Part shown: in pieces, positions 51,430 to 61,954 of the stretch
Layout of the letters: each line of letters opens with the position of its first letter
Numbering within the stretch: the stretch's first letter is position 1
Origin: Heterobilharzia americana
Taxonomy: Eukaryota; Platyhelminthes; Trematoda; Strigeidida; Schistosomatidae
Reading direction: 5' to 3'
Assembly: GCA_944470555.2 (NCBI GenBank)
Contig: OX104130.1
Coordinates: 48,145,491-48,209,490 of the forward strand
DNA length: 64,000 nt
Program-made: the position numbers and the translations under genes
Notes under the pieces: generated by a model
Databases searched by the model: none
The model's input: only the letters and a program-made list of their open reading frames with translations
What the model was told of the DNA's origin: nothing

Positions 51430-54003
51430 ACTAGTTCACTAGTTACTAACCAGTCCTAAGCCCGGATAAATAGAGAAGCACAAAGAAAATATAAACAATA
51501 AAAATAAGCTTATTTCTCACTGGAATCGGAGTGACGAAATGATGCCGGTTGGTGAAAGCCTTTGAGAAGCCAATTGGCAGATGTGTCATCTCTTCTCTCG
51601 ATGAAAGCGAAAGAAGCAAAGGAATATGGAATGTCGGCACAATGTTTGAAGCTGGTTGGCTGGCTGGCAAGGCTGCTCAGATTGCAAAAGAGATGAGAAG
51701 ATATAGCATAGAAGTGCTGTGATAGGAATCTGCGAGGAATATGAAGATGCAATGGAAGTGCACTCTCCTAAATGTCAACTGGACAGTCAATGAAAATCCA
51801 ATCTACTCCGATATTGTCACACAGATGATAACCACGAGCACACTGAGTCTTCCAGTGACCATCATAATGTCCCCAACAGCATCAAACACTCTCAGGCAAT
51901 GGGAACCAGTCTCCTTCTGCAGCATCAGCATCATGACAACAAAATTCAAATCAAGAGGAAGGAAAGTCAAAATCATACAATGCTACAATACGCTACACAA
52001 CACTACACTACACTAGGCACCCACAGATAATACAGATGAAGAGAAGAAGGAGGAATTCTATAGACAACTACAATCAGTACTGGAAAAGACAAGACAAGAC
52101 AAGACACCCAAACCATGATGCCGACATCAAAATCCATTCTAATGGGTGAGGTGACATGAATGCGAAACTGGGAGCCGACAACACAGGAAGAGAGGTCATC
52201 GTTGATCGAGAGACACTCAGTGAAATGATGAATGAGAATGGATAACTGTTTGCAGACTTCTGCGCATTCAACGATTTGCTGATTGGAGTCAGGCAGTGTG
52301 CACAAACAAACACAAGCATATTCACAGGGCAGTGACATCGACTCGATTTCACCATTCACCAGATGGACACACTACACTAAAGATCACATCGACTTCATCT
52401 CAATGTGGAGAAAGTGGAGACGCAGTCTACTGAACACAAGATCAGGTCACAGGTCACAGGTCACGAAGAGGAGCAGATGTAGGTTCCCACTGCTCACTAT
52501 CTAGTGCGAGGAACCTACTTGGAAATCAATCAAGTTGAAAGCCCTCAAGGGAACTGGTGATGATAGACCAGAGTTGAAGTTGAACACCCAGAAACCGGAT
52601 ATGAATGAGGAGACTACAAAGGAGATGTTCATATCAGTGAGCCATGAGGAGAAAATGTGAGGCATTGAGTAACATCCTTGAAGGGACCTGTGTGGAAGAT
52701 CACTTGGACTAGGTTGTATTGTGTTTTCTGAGCTGGGTTGTTTAATCATAAAGCTTTCATCGTCTTTCTGGATGACACCATCAGCACTGACTTCAGTACG
52801 AACACTACAACTCTTTGAAAGAGATGTCGAAGGAAACCTGCATGACCAAGGTAGGAGGGAAGAAGAAGCAAGACGAGACGAGACGAGATGAGACAAGGAA
52901 TGGATCTCCACGGACACATGGAAGCTGATAGAGGAGGGAGAGGAGGATGGTGAAGCGGAAGATAAATCAGTGCAGTGCAGTGCAATGCAATGCAATGCAA
53001 GGATGAACAACGAAAAGGGGAACTGAACACAACATATAAAACACTTCATTGGACAAAGAAGTGAAGAAGAGTGTGTGGAAGAGGAAAGACACTTCTACAA
53101 CTCACTTGCAAGTGAAGCAGAACAGGTTGCAGGTAGTAGGAGATACGGAGGAGATCTGACAACATTCGACCAAATAACCAGGTCACTCACTATCTGGTGG
53201 GGAAGACATCAACACACCACAGATGAAACCAATGAAAGATGGTGAAGGGAATCTAGTTACCACGAAAATGGGAAACAAAGGAAACGATTGACTGACTACT
53301 TCAAAAATCTCTTGAATCGACCAACACCACCACCACTACCACTTGCAAGTTGTCCAGAAATACCACCACCAGCACAGCTACACAACTGTCAGTGAACACA
53401 AATCCTCCGACAAAAGCAGAATTGAAGTCCTGAACACCATAAACATGCTGAAATCCGGGAAATCACAAGGACCACATGGAATTCCTCCAGAAGCATCAAA
53501 ACAAAAGACACAGAGACAACAGTGGACATGCTCACACCACTATTGAACAAGGTTTCGAAGGAAGGTAAGATACCTGGTGATTGACTGAAATGAGGGTTAG
53601 CTTGTCAAACTCTCAAAGAAGGGAGACATAAATCTTTGCAAGAACTGTCGACGATTCATGCTCCTGTCCACACCCAGCAGAATATTAAATCGCATCATCC
53701 TGGAGAGACTAAACAATACTCTCGATTGAAAATAACCACCGGAACACGTTGGCTGATTGAATGGCTGACAGGCTGCCTTCAACAAGAACAAATCATGTGC
53801 AAGTCAAATTGCAACACAACACAACGCTACGCAACGCATCATCACAGAACACAGCATCGAATGGCACTCAACTCTTCACCTTACCTCAACTTAATCGACT
53901 TTGAGAAGGCATTCGACAGCGTCGACCAACAAGTAAGTTGGCAGTTGCTCCAACACTACGGAATACCGCAAACCTTTATCAGCCTCATTCAACAACTAGC
54001 TAT
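51430..54003 (+). mobile_element. RTE-clade retrotransposon, copy 4 (3'-truncated, microduplicated, with nested PLE piece)
   Basis: Starts with the family 5' signature (CTAGTTCACTAGTTACTAACC, then CCTAAGCCCGGATAAA), though part of the 5'UTR is missing. It runs through endonuclease (MNAKLGADN near 52.16 kb), linker and RT fingers (AGPHGIPPEA-like near 53.47 kb) to FIDFEKAFDSV-like LIDFEKAFDSV near 53.9 kb. It stops near 54003, before the FADD box. It shares with copy 1 a set of insertions absent from copy 2: GGCT units near 51655, ACACT units near 51995, AAGAC units at 52085-52105, and the WLIEWLTGCLQQ insertion near 53755. It also has GGTCACA and ACGAG arrays. No long frame survives. Confidence 0.9.
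52710..52800 (-). mobile_element. PLE terminal-repeat fragment nested in RTE copy 4
   Basis: About 90 bp inside the RTE linker region match the outer part of the PLE terminal repeat at 60513-60590: GTTTTCTGAGCTG, GTTTAATCATAAAGCTTTC, then CCATCAGCACTGACTTCAG. RTE sequence stops near 52705 and resumes near 52800 at the GAACACT block, which is imperfectly present on both sides. On the minus strand a decayed hammerhead core (CTGATGG, GATGAAAG) is visible. Confidence 0.7.
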
Positions 54004-54009
54004 ATGCAA

Positions 54010-56715
54010 TGATGATATGATATCAGTTAGAAATGGCAAAAGAGTACTGCGGGAGCTGACTTCTGAATATGGCAATACATGATTGCTGACAACAGTGAAA
54101 GTTATCTTCGTAACCATTTCAGAGCAAGTAGTCTCGAGTAGAGTGCATTCATCACTTTAGTGTTAACAACACTTGTATTTATACTGTTGGAAGATAATGT
54201 ATGCAAACATGCGTACAGCCATTGTAGTTCAGGACAAATTGTGGTGAAGCTGTTAGTCATATGGTCTTCTTGTGAAAGAACAATCATCTGCTGTCTTTAT
54301 TTACTTTCTAGTGACACTTTTCCAACTCTGTAAAGTGACTAGGTATAGTTCACAACTGTTTAATTACAATTTTTGTGAAACAGTTAGCTCCATCCGTAAA
54401 TGAAATATAAATAAATTGAATTGAAGCTAACTTTAGGTATCAATGGTAAAATGAAAGAATCTTTTTTAAGGCCATCCGCATTAACTAGTAATATTAAGAG
54501 ATTTGTAAGCATGATTAACGAAGAAGGGTAGCTCCTCGGTTTATGCACCAGACTTTAAACCAGTGAGTCACGGACTGGAACCCCGCTAAAAATACCGACG
54601 TTTGGACAGCCAAGTAGTATCACTAACCCTAACATAATCAGTGCAGTTCATTGCCAACAGCACCAGGTTGAGTGCATTCTGACTTTTCAACAACCATATG
54701 ACAAGGAAGAATGTTGCCAATTGTAAACGTGTTCGGCAACAAAAGCAGACCGTTGGGACAGAAGTCCTAAAGTAATAGAAATCACTAGCCTTGATGGAAA
54801 TTGGAGAGAAAATCAATAACTTTGAGGCTTGATACGCTCTACTGAAGCCACTGCAACCAGACATTTCAAACCTAACCTTTGTATACAAAAATAAACTTAT
54901 GAATCCATCCTTACCCTGGCAATTTGTTATTTTGGGTTACATCATGTCTTCCTTGCATTCTAGTAAGTTTTGACCAAACTTATTTATTTTGATATTTCCT
55001 GTCAATGGACTTATATATTTCCTCAGTCGTTTGGCAGCTCTCTCCCCTTGAATTGTCCGACATTTTTATGGATCTTACCATAAATAAATTGTCATTTATT
55101 TGGTATGCAACCTTGGGTTGTATGCAGCTGACGAATATCCGTGAAGTCATTATATTTTGCGAATCTGTTCATTCTTGCTTTGTTCAAATTTATCAAAAGA
55201 ACGAAATATGGGAAACTGCAAACTCTTACTAAGAATTGGTGGGTTAAAACAGATGTTTCCTTTCTTACTCTTCAACCAGTTTGGTGGCCACTTATATTGA
55301 CATTACTTTCTGAAGTCTGAATCCAGATTTCTACAGCTGACTAATCTTTGACTCGGTGTGTTTGGCAAGAAAACAAAATAGTAACGTAGTGACCACCTAA
55401 ACGGAAATAGATTTATGTGGCACTGTATCTGTGATTTAGTTGTTGAATGTAAGGGCAACTGAGTCACAGAAAAATGTCTAAAAAAGGAAGAAATCATAAC
55501 ATTTTCTCTTCATTTAGGCTTCAGTAGTTTCCCTTGAGAGATAATTTATTTCTAGCGTGTTCAACCAGAGGTCAATCAATACTTAATGCAGTGAACCATT
55601 CGTTGAGTAACTACGGTGTACATAAAACCGCTAACTGTATAGTCGGAAATGATTTCCAAAGTATCAAACTGGGCCTAACGTAGCGTTCTCTAACGAAATA
55701 CGAACACTTGAGAACCCCTACTCATATTAGACGTAAATAAAAAAGCTTACAATACTAACTCCTAGTACTTATAAGTTTTGTTTATACAGACAGGTTTCCT
55801 CTCTAAAAGACATTGTTGCTTACGGGACTAGCTCCTGGTTTCAATAAATTCGTTGATCTGTAAAACGTTGAAGACAAAGACCAGTAGAGGTTTTGACAAG
55901 TGAACCAATCAAAGTGTATTTTATCTGCCTGAAATAGCGCAAAAAGTTGAAATCGAACCAAAAACATTGTAACAAGTAGTACACACGTTTTCCAAGTTGT
56001 TGCTTAGAAACTGGAACATAAATATAGGGATAATCAAGTGAGAAAGATATACGATATACCCAGAAAAGTGAAACACATGATGAATCGCTTTGAAGTAAGA
56101 CAATGTATTAGCAGTCATTGTAAAATCATAGGAGAGGTTTTTTAGGAAATAGATATGAGTGATCAACATACTTCAAAGATATATAATAAAGTGAAAGAAT
56201 GATGTAAAATATGTAGATGAACTTGACTAGTATCAAAAGACTCAGAAAGACAAAAGTAAGCGTCTCCCGCATTACTTTAGATTATGAAACTTTATAAAAC
56301 TCAAGATATTGGGTTAACTTGAAGGATTTTGCTTAACACGAATTTAGTAATTCGAATTGCGCAGACAGAGTACTCATGCTTTTGTGCATGAAGCCAAACA
56401 TTGTACATTACGATCAGCGTTTCAATCTGTTTTAATGACTCACAACACATGATAAGTATAATAAGCTTTACAGAACACAGAAATTATGAAAGAAATACAT
56501 AAGTTGTTGTTAACCATGTTAGAAGATAGTGAGTGAATTTCGACAGAATGAAAAGAATACTTGATGTGATGAATAAACGAGAAAACTGCTAGATGAAAGA
56601 AATATGTATGAGCATTTCCATCGGACTAAATACAATTAGTATTTACAAATGAGGGAGTAAAAGAAAAATGAAACCAATTAGACCGATCATGCTTTTAAAT
56701 ATTAATGGGGTTTAG
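54010..56715. other. Stretch without a firmly recognised gene
   Basis: A minus-strand open frame at 54586-54888 and its flank include a possible B-box-like GGGGTTCCAGTCC (minus, near 54578), hinting at a repeat. I could not identify it. The rest shows nothing recognisable and may include the 3'UTR of the gene ending at 56721. Confidence 0.35.
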
Positions 56716-56720
56716 ACTAT

Positions 56721-56897
56721 TTAATATGTAGCATGCACTGGATTATTGTTATGCTTCTTAATTGATGAATAGGGAATTTCTTGTAGAATTCTATGAGTTA
56801 TTCCAATTGGTCTAAGATGATAGATAAGGTACTCTAAAATGTACATTTTGATGGGATCCAAACCACCGAAACTGATGAGTAACGGGCTTGCTGGAAG
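56721..56897 (-). CDS. C1GALT1-like glycosyltransferase, terminal exon
   Basis: Last coding exon, 59 codons including the TAA stop. It encodes SPLLISFGGLDPIKMYILEY followed by LIYHLRPIGITH. This corresponds to the C-terminal block of core-1 beta-1,3-galactosyltransferases (typically VSFHYV....MYELEYLVYHLRPYG). The enzyme family (GT31) adds galactose to O-GalNAc on glycoproteins in the Golgi lumen. A splice acceptor (TTTATTGAAG, reading minus) precedes it. It starts in phase 0, matching the phase-0 end of the exon at 60099. The usual HYV is replaced by GGL and the adjacent Cys pair is absent, so substrate preference may differ. Confidence 0.82.
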   Translation of the reverse strand, partial: LPASPLLISFGGLDPIKMYILEYLIYHLRPIGITHRILQEIPYSSIKKHNNNPVHATY

Positions 56898-59800
56898 CTT
56901 CAATAAAATGAGATAAAAAATAAGCAGTTATCAATGTTATCATTGCGATAATAAAACTCTTTATACCTATATATATATATATCGTCATTACGGAAGTGAT
57001 GTATGAGGACATACACCTCTTGATCAGTAAGGTAAGTCTTAACTGTTTAATGTTCGAGACTGCTCTGATTTGAATGTCGTTTCATTATTGGAGTCAGTTC
57101 TAGAACGATGTGATGGTATGTATTAGTCTTGAGTGCCGCTAGCTGAGGTATAAGGGTAGTGAATCGACATTTTTGTGAAAGGATAATATCAAACATACAC
57201 ATTTTAGGGAATGCTTAGCATCTACTGAACTTTTAAATATGTACTCAGTGGTTTAGTCCCATTATAGGCTGTGTTCATACTTACTTTTACATTTTTATGA
57301 CAACAGATGGGTTCTACGTAGCTGTAGGATAGATTGTACTGAGAAATAAATTCAAACTTTAGCCATTGCTGAAAATGATCATTTATGAGAATAATGATAC
57401 GACGGTGAAAGTCGATAATAACTTGAAGAGTTTGGTGCATTAGAATCCACGACTTTAGATTAATATACCGAGTTATCTTTCTTTAATATTCAACTACTAT
57501 AATTTATTTTTGTGTCCTTTCAATTCAAGTAGCAAGCATAGTACCAGATACAGCTAACTTGTAATAGATTTTTGGTGCATGAAAAAACTTTCGCAAAAGT
57601 GAGTGAATAAAATAAGGAGTATGGTGAAGCACTAACCCTTCTTCCAAAAAAAATAAAAACGGCTTCATTCACTTACTTTTATGTGAAAGTTTTCTGGAAA
57701 CCACTGACCTAAATCTTCACAGGAGTATAGCCACCGTCCTAATGGTCTACATCTTATGACATATTAGCGGCTAGAAATTTTCTTACTGAGGATTTCTACA
57801 TGTTACTACTTCAGTCAATAAACTCTTCAGAGGAAAGCATCTGCTAGGTAAGTGTAACAGAAGCTTTAGCCGAGATTACAAAAGACAGTTTGAAGTGGAG
57901 CCCTGCACACAAGTGTATCATTTTAAATTGGCATACTTAACAAAAGCACATGAAGAGGAATCGAGTGGTAAAAGAATAACATTGAGGTAGACAAAATTGC
58001 ATGAGGGGAGGGGAACAAGTGGTCAGTAGGTTGTCCGAAATTTCGATGAAGAGTGTATACATTCAGCCATTGTGATAAATTTCCAGATATACTACCAAGT
58101 GTTTCCAAACATTAGTTCCTATCATTCCGAGGTCTCTAGCCGGGGTAGTTCAGACGGTTCACATCAACAGTCAAATACTTTATGAATAAGTGTACTGTCT
58201 TAACTCGAACATCCTTAGTTTTCAGCAAAACTACCTATACTTCATTATTTTAGAAACGGGGCCCATTGAGGCATTGAAAAGAAAACGAAGTAATTCAGAG
58301 AAGAAAATTCCCATTGGGTGTGCAGTATGATATCATGATAATAAGAAACAATCAAATAAGTCCTTTGTTGGCTAGTAGGTCAACATTAGGTCATCAAAGC
58401 AGAATACTCTAGGGTGAAATAGTGAGACGTTTCTAGAGTTAGAAGGTTGCGCAATGGAAGTGTGCAGACGATCATGGCGATGACCCATAGGTTAAAAAAT
58501 AATGACACCGTTTGTGATCAATAATCGGGGTAAAATATTACGAGAATTTTAATAAGGAAATTGAAACCAACATTTTACGACATAGGAAAGTAGACCATAA
58601 AATAAAAACAAGAATAATCAATCAACACGAGTAAGGTGAACAACGAAGCAATAAAGAATCTCAAGGAAGGATTATGACCAAGGCGAAATAAGAGAATGGC
58701 AGTACCTATTCTGTATGCAGAGCTCGAACTTTAACTGTTGGATTGCCAACGCTTCTGCTATGCATAATTGACGAATCTGCACTCCTTCTGGACTGTTTCG
58801 ATGAACTTTGTGCAAAATTTTCAAAAATTGTGGGGAAGCGACATAACCAAATGGTCCAAAATAAAACTTTTGCTTGACTTGCGCTCGCTACTGGACAATC
58901 AAGCGGGACAGTGCTCAGAAATGCGTTTGGAAAGACTGCGCTTTGTGCGGCCAGCATATTCAGGTCGCCAAAAGAGTGGGTAAGCTGATAGACATAAATA
59001 GATGAGGCCCAAAGCAGCAGTTTGTCTCTCACACCTCCTTGGATCAACTATCAAGTAGAGAATCTAAAGGGGACAACGCAGCAGAACTACTGCATTTCTA
59101 GGCCACTCAGAAAAACATCGAATGCAGCTAAACTGCAAATGGGTTTTTTCCAGTTGACAGAGAATCCTCAGAGTATTTTTTCATAGATATTCCCAAAATG
59201 TACACCATTTTCACTATCGCAAATGTGCAGCGAAGCGTAGGTTACGAATATAAACGAAAGCATATTTGAAGCATTATTCAATTAAGTAGAAGTCACATAG
59301 TGTTTCTGATTTATCAGCAAAGTTGTAAGATTTGGTAACACTATCCACTTAAGGTATGGCATTAAAATCTTTCCAATTTTTGTTACGATCTGTCAGTAAC
59401 TAATCTACAGAGCTGCAACTGACTGATTAACAAAATCAACGTAGAACATCGCACACAAGTACATCAGCTCAAGTTGCCATACTTCACAGTAGTACACAAA
59501 GAACAAACGAATAGAAAAGGAGCTGCGACAAAGAACTTAGAAGTAAGCAGCAAACTTTACAACCAACTACCATCAACATTCGGCACTTCTTCATAGGAGA
59601 GCTTTTACAATCTCGAGAAAGAAAACTGGTTATAACACTAGCGTATAAATATATAACTGCTGACCTTTATACGTACGGCAAAGTTACTGTTAATAGCTGA
59701 GAAATCAGTATTTTGGTGGAAACTATGATGCAAGAAGAGATTCTGAAAAAAAGGTTAAGACCGAAAGCACATAATATGGTGAGTTTTAAGGTGATTTTAA

Positions 59801-60098
59801 AGGATTTGCCAACATTGTTGGCAGAAATGCTATTACTTAGAAGACAAAAAAAATATTGAGGACCAGAAAGCAGCGAGCAACTGTTACATCCTAATCCACA
59901 ATTAATGATGAACAAAGTCTTGTAGATGTCATCTATTTCTTTTTGTGGTATAATACACAAGAACCAAGTTATAAAAGTAAGCATGTAACACACAAAATCA
60001 ACTAAAAACGATGCCTGATAGAATACTTCATGAATATAAATCGATATCCAGTAACATTATTAAAAGAAAATTTACGTAGATTTCTATCTAATGCTTAC
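56898..60098 (-). other. Last intron of the C1GALT1-like gene
   Basis: 3.2-kb intron inferred between GTAAGC (donor, 60098-60093) and TTGAAG (acceptor, 56903-56898) on the minus strand. It holds a (TA)n run near 56965 and an unassigned minus open frame at 58706-59047; no transposon recognised. Confidence 0.65.
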
Positions 60099-60271
60099 TT
60101 TCTTTAAATCATACACTGGTTGTGTGTAATCTGCTTCGATTGGATTCCATCGTGGTGTTCCGTTGTTAAATGGACCAAACAGATTTTTAATAGAGATGTT
60201 ACCGAATCGTGAGTTCCCAAACATATCAATGCTATCTTTTAGTTCAATACCCAATGCCTTTGCGCATACAG
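60099..60271 (-). CDS. C1GALT1-like glycosyltransferase, penultimate exon
   Basis: 173-base exon bounded on the minus strand by acceptor TTTCCCTAG and donor GTAAGC. It encodes VCAKALGIELKDSIDMFGNS, then RFGNISIKNLFGPF, then PRWNPIEADYTQPVYDLKK. In the C1GALT1 family the corresponding stretch is a Cys-containing helix, Leu-Gly-(Val/Ile), then DSRD..G, a Phe-rich segment and a Trp/Tyr-rich segment before the C-terminal block. The Arg of DSRD is Ile here. It begins with two bases completing the codon split from the exon at 61813 and ends in phase 0. Those matching phases and the open frame argue for a live gene. Confidence 0.8.
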
Positions 60272-60730
60272 CTAGGGAAATTTTAAAGAGATGTAAAGAC
60301 AGGAAGACAATGACAATATCGGGCTGTTTAGTAAGAAGTAAGTGAATCACGGTGGCAAACGATTTCATTGATGTCATTTAGATTTAAAGCCAAGATCCGA
60401 TTCCATACAGAGCATCTAGACATTTACACAAAAGACTGCGTTTTGAACACTAGTCTGATCTCCAAACCAGAGCAAGATAGAGTAGAAAGGAACTGAATCC
60501 TTTTATTGTTATGTTTTCTGAGCTGAAATGTTTAGTCGTGAAGCTTTCGTTGTCAATCTAGACATCATCAGCACAGACTTCAGGAAGAAGTGGGCGATAA
60601 GGTTTTTTCCGCAATTTATTTAGTAGCTTGTCCTGATAGATGTGTGTGATTGATTGTTTCTGCCTAGGTCTTATCGTTTTCTCCATGTTTATTCTGATTG
60701 GTTATCCTGATGACCTGAAATCTGCCCTCA

Positions 60731-61042
60731 TTGTTTCTTGTTCTTTGCATCCGTCTACATGAACGTCAACTAGCAGTGAAGCGTCATGAAATATCTTCGC
60801 TCATATCAATGCATACAAATAACTGTGGATGTGAATTTGACTGGGAAAACGTGAAAAACCTAGATAGACGAAATGCAAAGAATGTCAGAGAATTTTTAGA
60901 AGCTTGGTATTCAGGTCAATCAGCAACCAACAGCCATATTGACATTGACTCAATCTACCAACTAGTAAGAAACAACAAGGTCAAATTTCAGGTCATCAGG
61001 ACAACCAATCAAAATAAACATGGAGGAAACGATAAGACCTAG
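60731..61042 (+). pseudogene. PLE GIY-YIG endonuclease C-terminal fragment
   Basis: 103-codon open frame whose first 85 or so codons are the conserved PLE endonuclease end (the HEISSLISMH, EFDWENVKNLDR, REFLEAWYSGQSA and IDIDSIYQLVR blocks). The final codons run into the right inverted arm. The N-terminal GIY-YIG motif itself is not present. Confidence 0.75.
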
Positions 61043-61134
61043 GTAGAAACAATCAGTCACACACATCTATCAGGACAAGCTACTAAATGAATTGCAGAAA
61101 GAACCTTATCACTCACTTCTTCCTGAAGTTTGTG

Positions 61135-61185
61135 CTGATGATGTTGTCTAGAGCGACAACGAAAGCTTCACGACTAAACATCCCA
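61135..61185 (+). ncRNA. Hammerhead-like core in the PLE right terminal repeat
   Basis: CTGATGA (61135-61141), one extra T, then a perfect 6-bp stem GTTGTC/GACAAC (61143-61148 with 61155-61160) around a 6-base loop, then GAAA (61161-61164). Beyond it a 2-bp stem III and a CTA cleavage site are possible (near 61164-61176). Minimal hammerheads in PLE terminal repeats are known from the literature. The extra T before stem II is non-canonical. The left arm carries the same motif on the minus strand (60545-60571) with stem II shortened to 4 bp. Confidence 0.6.
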
Positions 61186-61199
61186 GCTCAGAGAATACA

Positions 61200-61812
61200 T
61201 CATCAAAATTATCCTCCTGAGCTGCAAATATTCTCTATCATCTCAGGAACTGAATGGGTTTGTTGTCACTCCAAACTGATTATGAGCAGGGTTAAGATTT
61301 ATACATACGGTTTTGGTTAGATGACTTTCAGATTTGTCTATAGAGTGAAACTTGGATTTACAGGGAATTTCAAAATTCCCGGAACGGCGTGATTGGAAAA
61401 ATTTGATTTTCTGGGATTAACGGGTCAAGCTTTCCGATAATGATGATAGTTTCCGGCAAATACAACTTAACATTAACTAACATCGCCTATATCCTAGAGG
61501 AGTATCAAGTTAAGACGTAAGTGTTGGACTAAAGTTTCGAAATCAACAAGTTGGAACGTTGTCACAAGCATGTTACTGTTGAGTTATTGTGATGGAGCCT
61601 AGCTATCAGTTAGCTTAAGGTGGTACAAAATCACTCCCCAACATCATCTCCACGTAGTTGCTCTTATAATATTTAAGAACTTACTTGTTCGAAGATATTG
61701 AAGGTGAGATGGTTTTTTAACGTAAGCATAATAAATAGGCCGATCAGCAATACAAACTCGGGCAGTCACTCTTCTTATTCACAACAGAAAACTGACAAAA
61801 CAAACAACTCAC
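61200..61812 (-). other. Distal part of the intron of the C1GALT1-like gene
   Basis: Sequence between the PLE right arm and the donor site of the 61813 exon. Nothing recognised apart from the splice donor. Confidence 0.5.
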
Positions 61813-61954
61813 ATATTTGAACATCCTCACGAACATGTTGAATTGGTCCACATTCAGTTAATTGATCTAAACCCTTACGGATGATGAGCTCAAGAGCAGC
61901 TTGTGATATTACGTAACCAAAGCTACCAGACAAACTGAGTTCATGTGGTTGGAT
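61813..61954 (-). CDS. C1GALT1-like glycosyltransferase, third-last exon
   Basis: 142-base exon bounded on the minus strand by acceptor TTTTCTTTAG and donor GTGAGT. It encodes LSLSGSFGYVISQAALELII, then a loop containing one Cys (LTECGPIQHV), then REDVQI. This matches the family segment SGGAGYVLSKEALRR...C...EDVxxGxC. The Gly-rich acceptor-site motif is reduced (SGSFGYVIS), but the Glu-Asp pair before the next exon is retained. It ends after the first base of a codon, which the exon at 60271 completes. The exons upstream, including the DxD motif, were not found in the window and presumably lie to the right. Confidence 0.82.

Larger units (their letters stand above)
60513..61196. mobile_element. 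Penelope-like element remnant flanked by inverted terminal repeats
   Basis: The left arm 60513-60720 and right arm 60986-61196 are reverse complements at roughly nine in ten positions. Between them, on the plus strand, lies the end of a PLE GIY-YIG endonuclease: AVKRHEISSLISMH, CGCEFDWENVKNLDRRNAKN, VREFLEAWYSG, then HIDIDSIYQLVR. PLEs are known to carry LTR-like repeats that can be inverted. The RT is gone. The element sits in the intron between the 61813 and 60271 exons of the C1GALT1-like gene, and its coding strand is opposite to the gene. Confidence 0.82.

Noticed and set aside
54586..54888. 100-codon minus-strand ORF
   Set aside because: Composition looks repeat-like and no domain is recognisable; a B-box-like word is nearby but there is no convincing A box.
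58706..59047. 113-codon minus-strand ORF in the last C1GALT1-like intron
   Set aside because: No similarity recognised and it overlaps an antisense ORF of equal openness; probably chance or an unidentified repeat.
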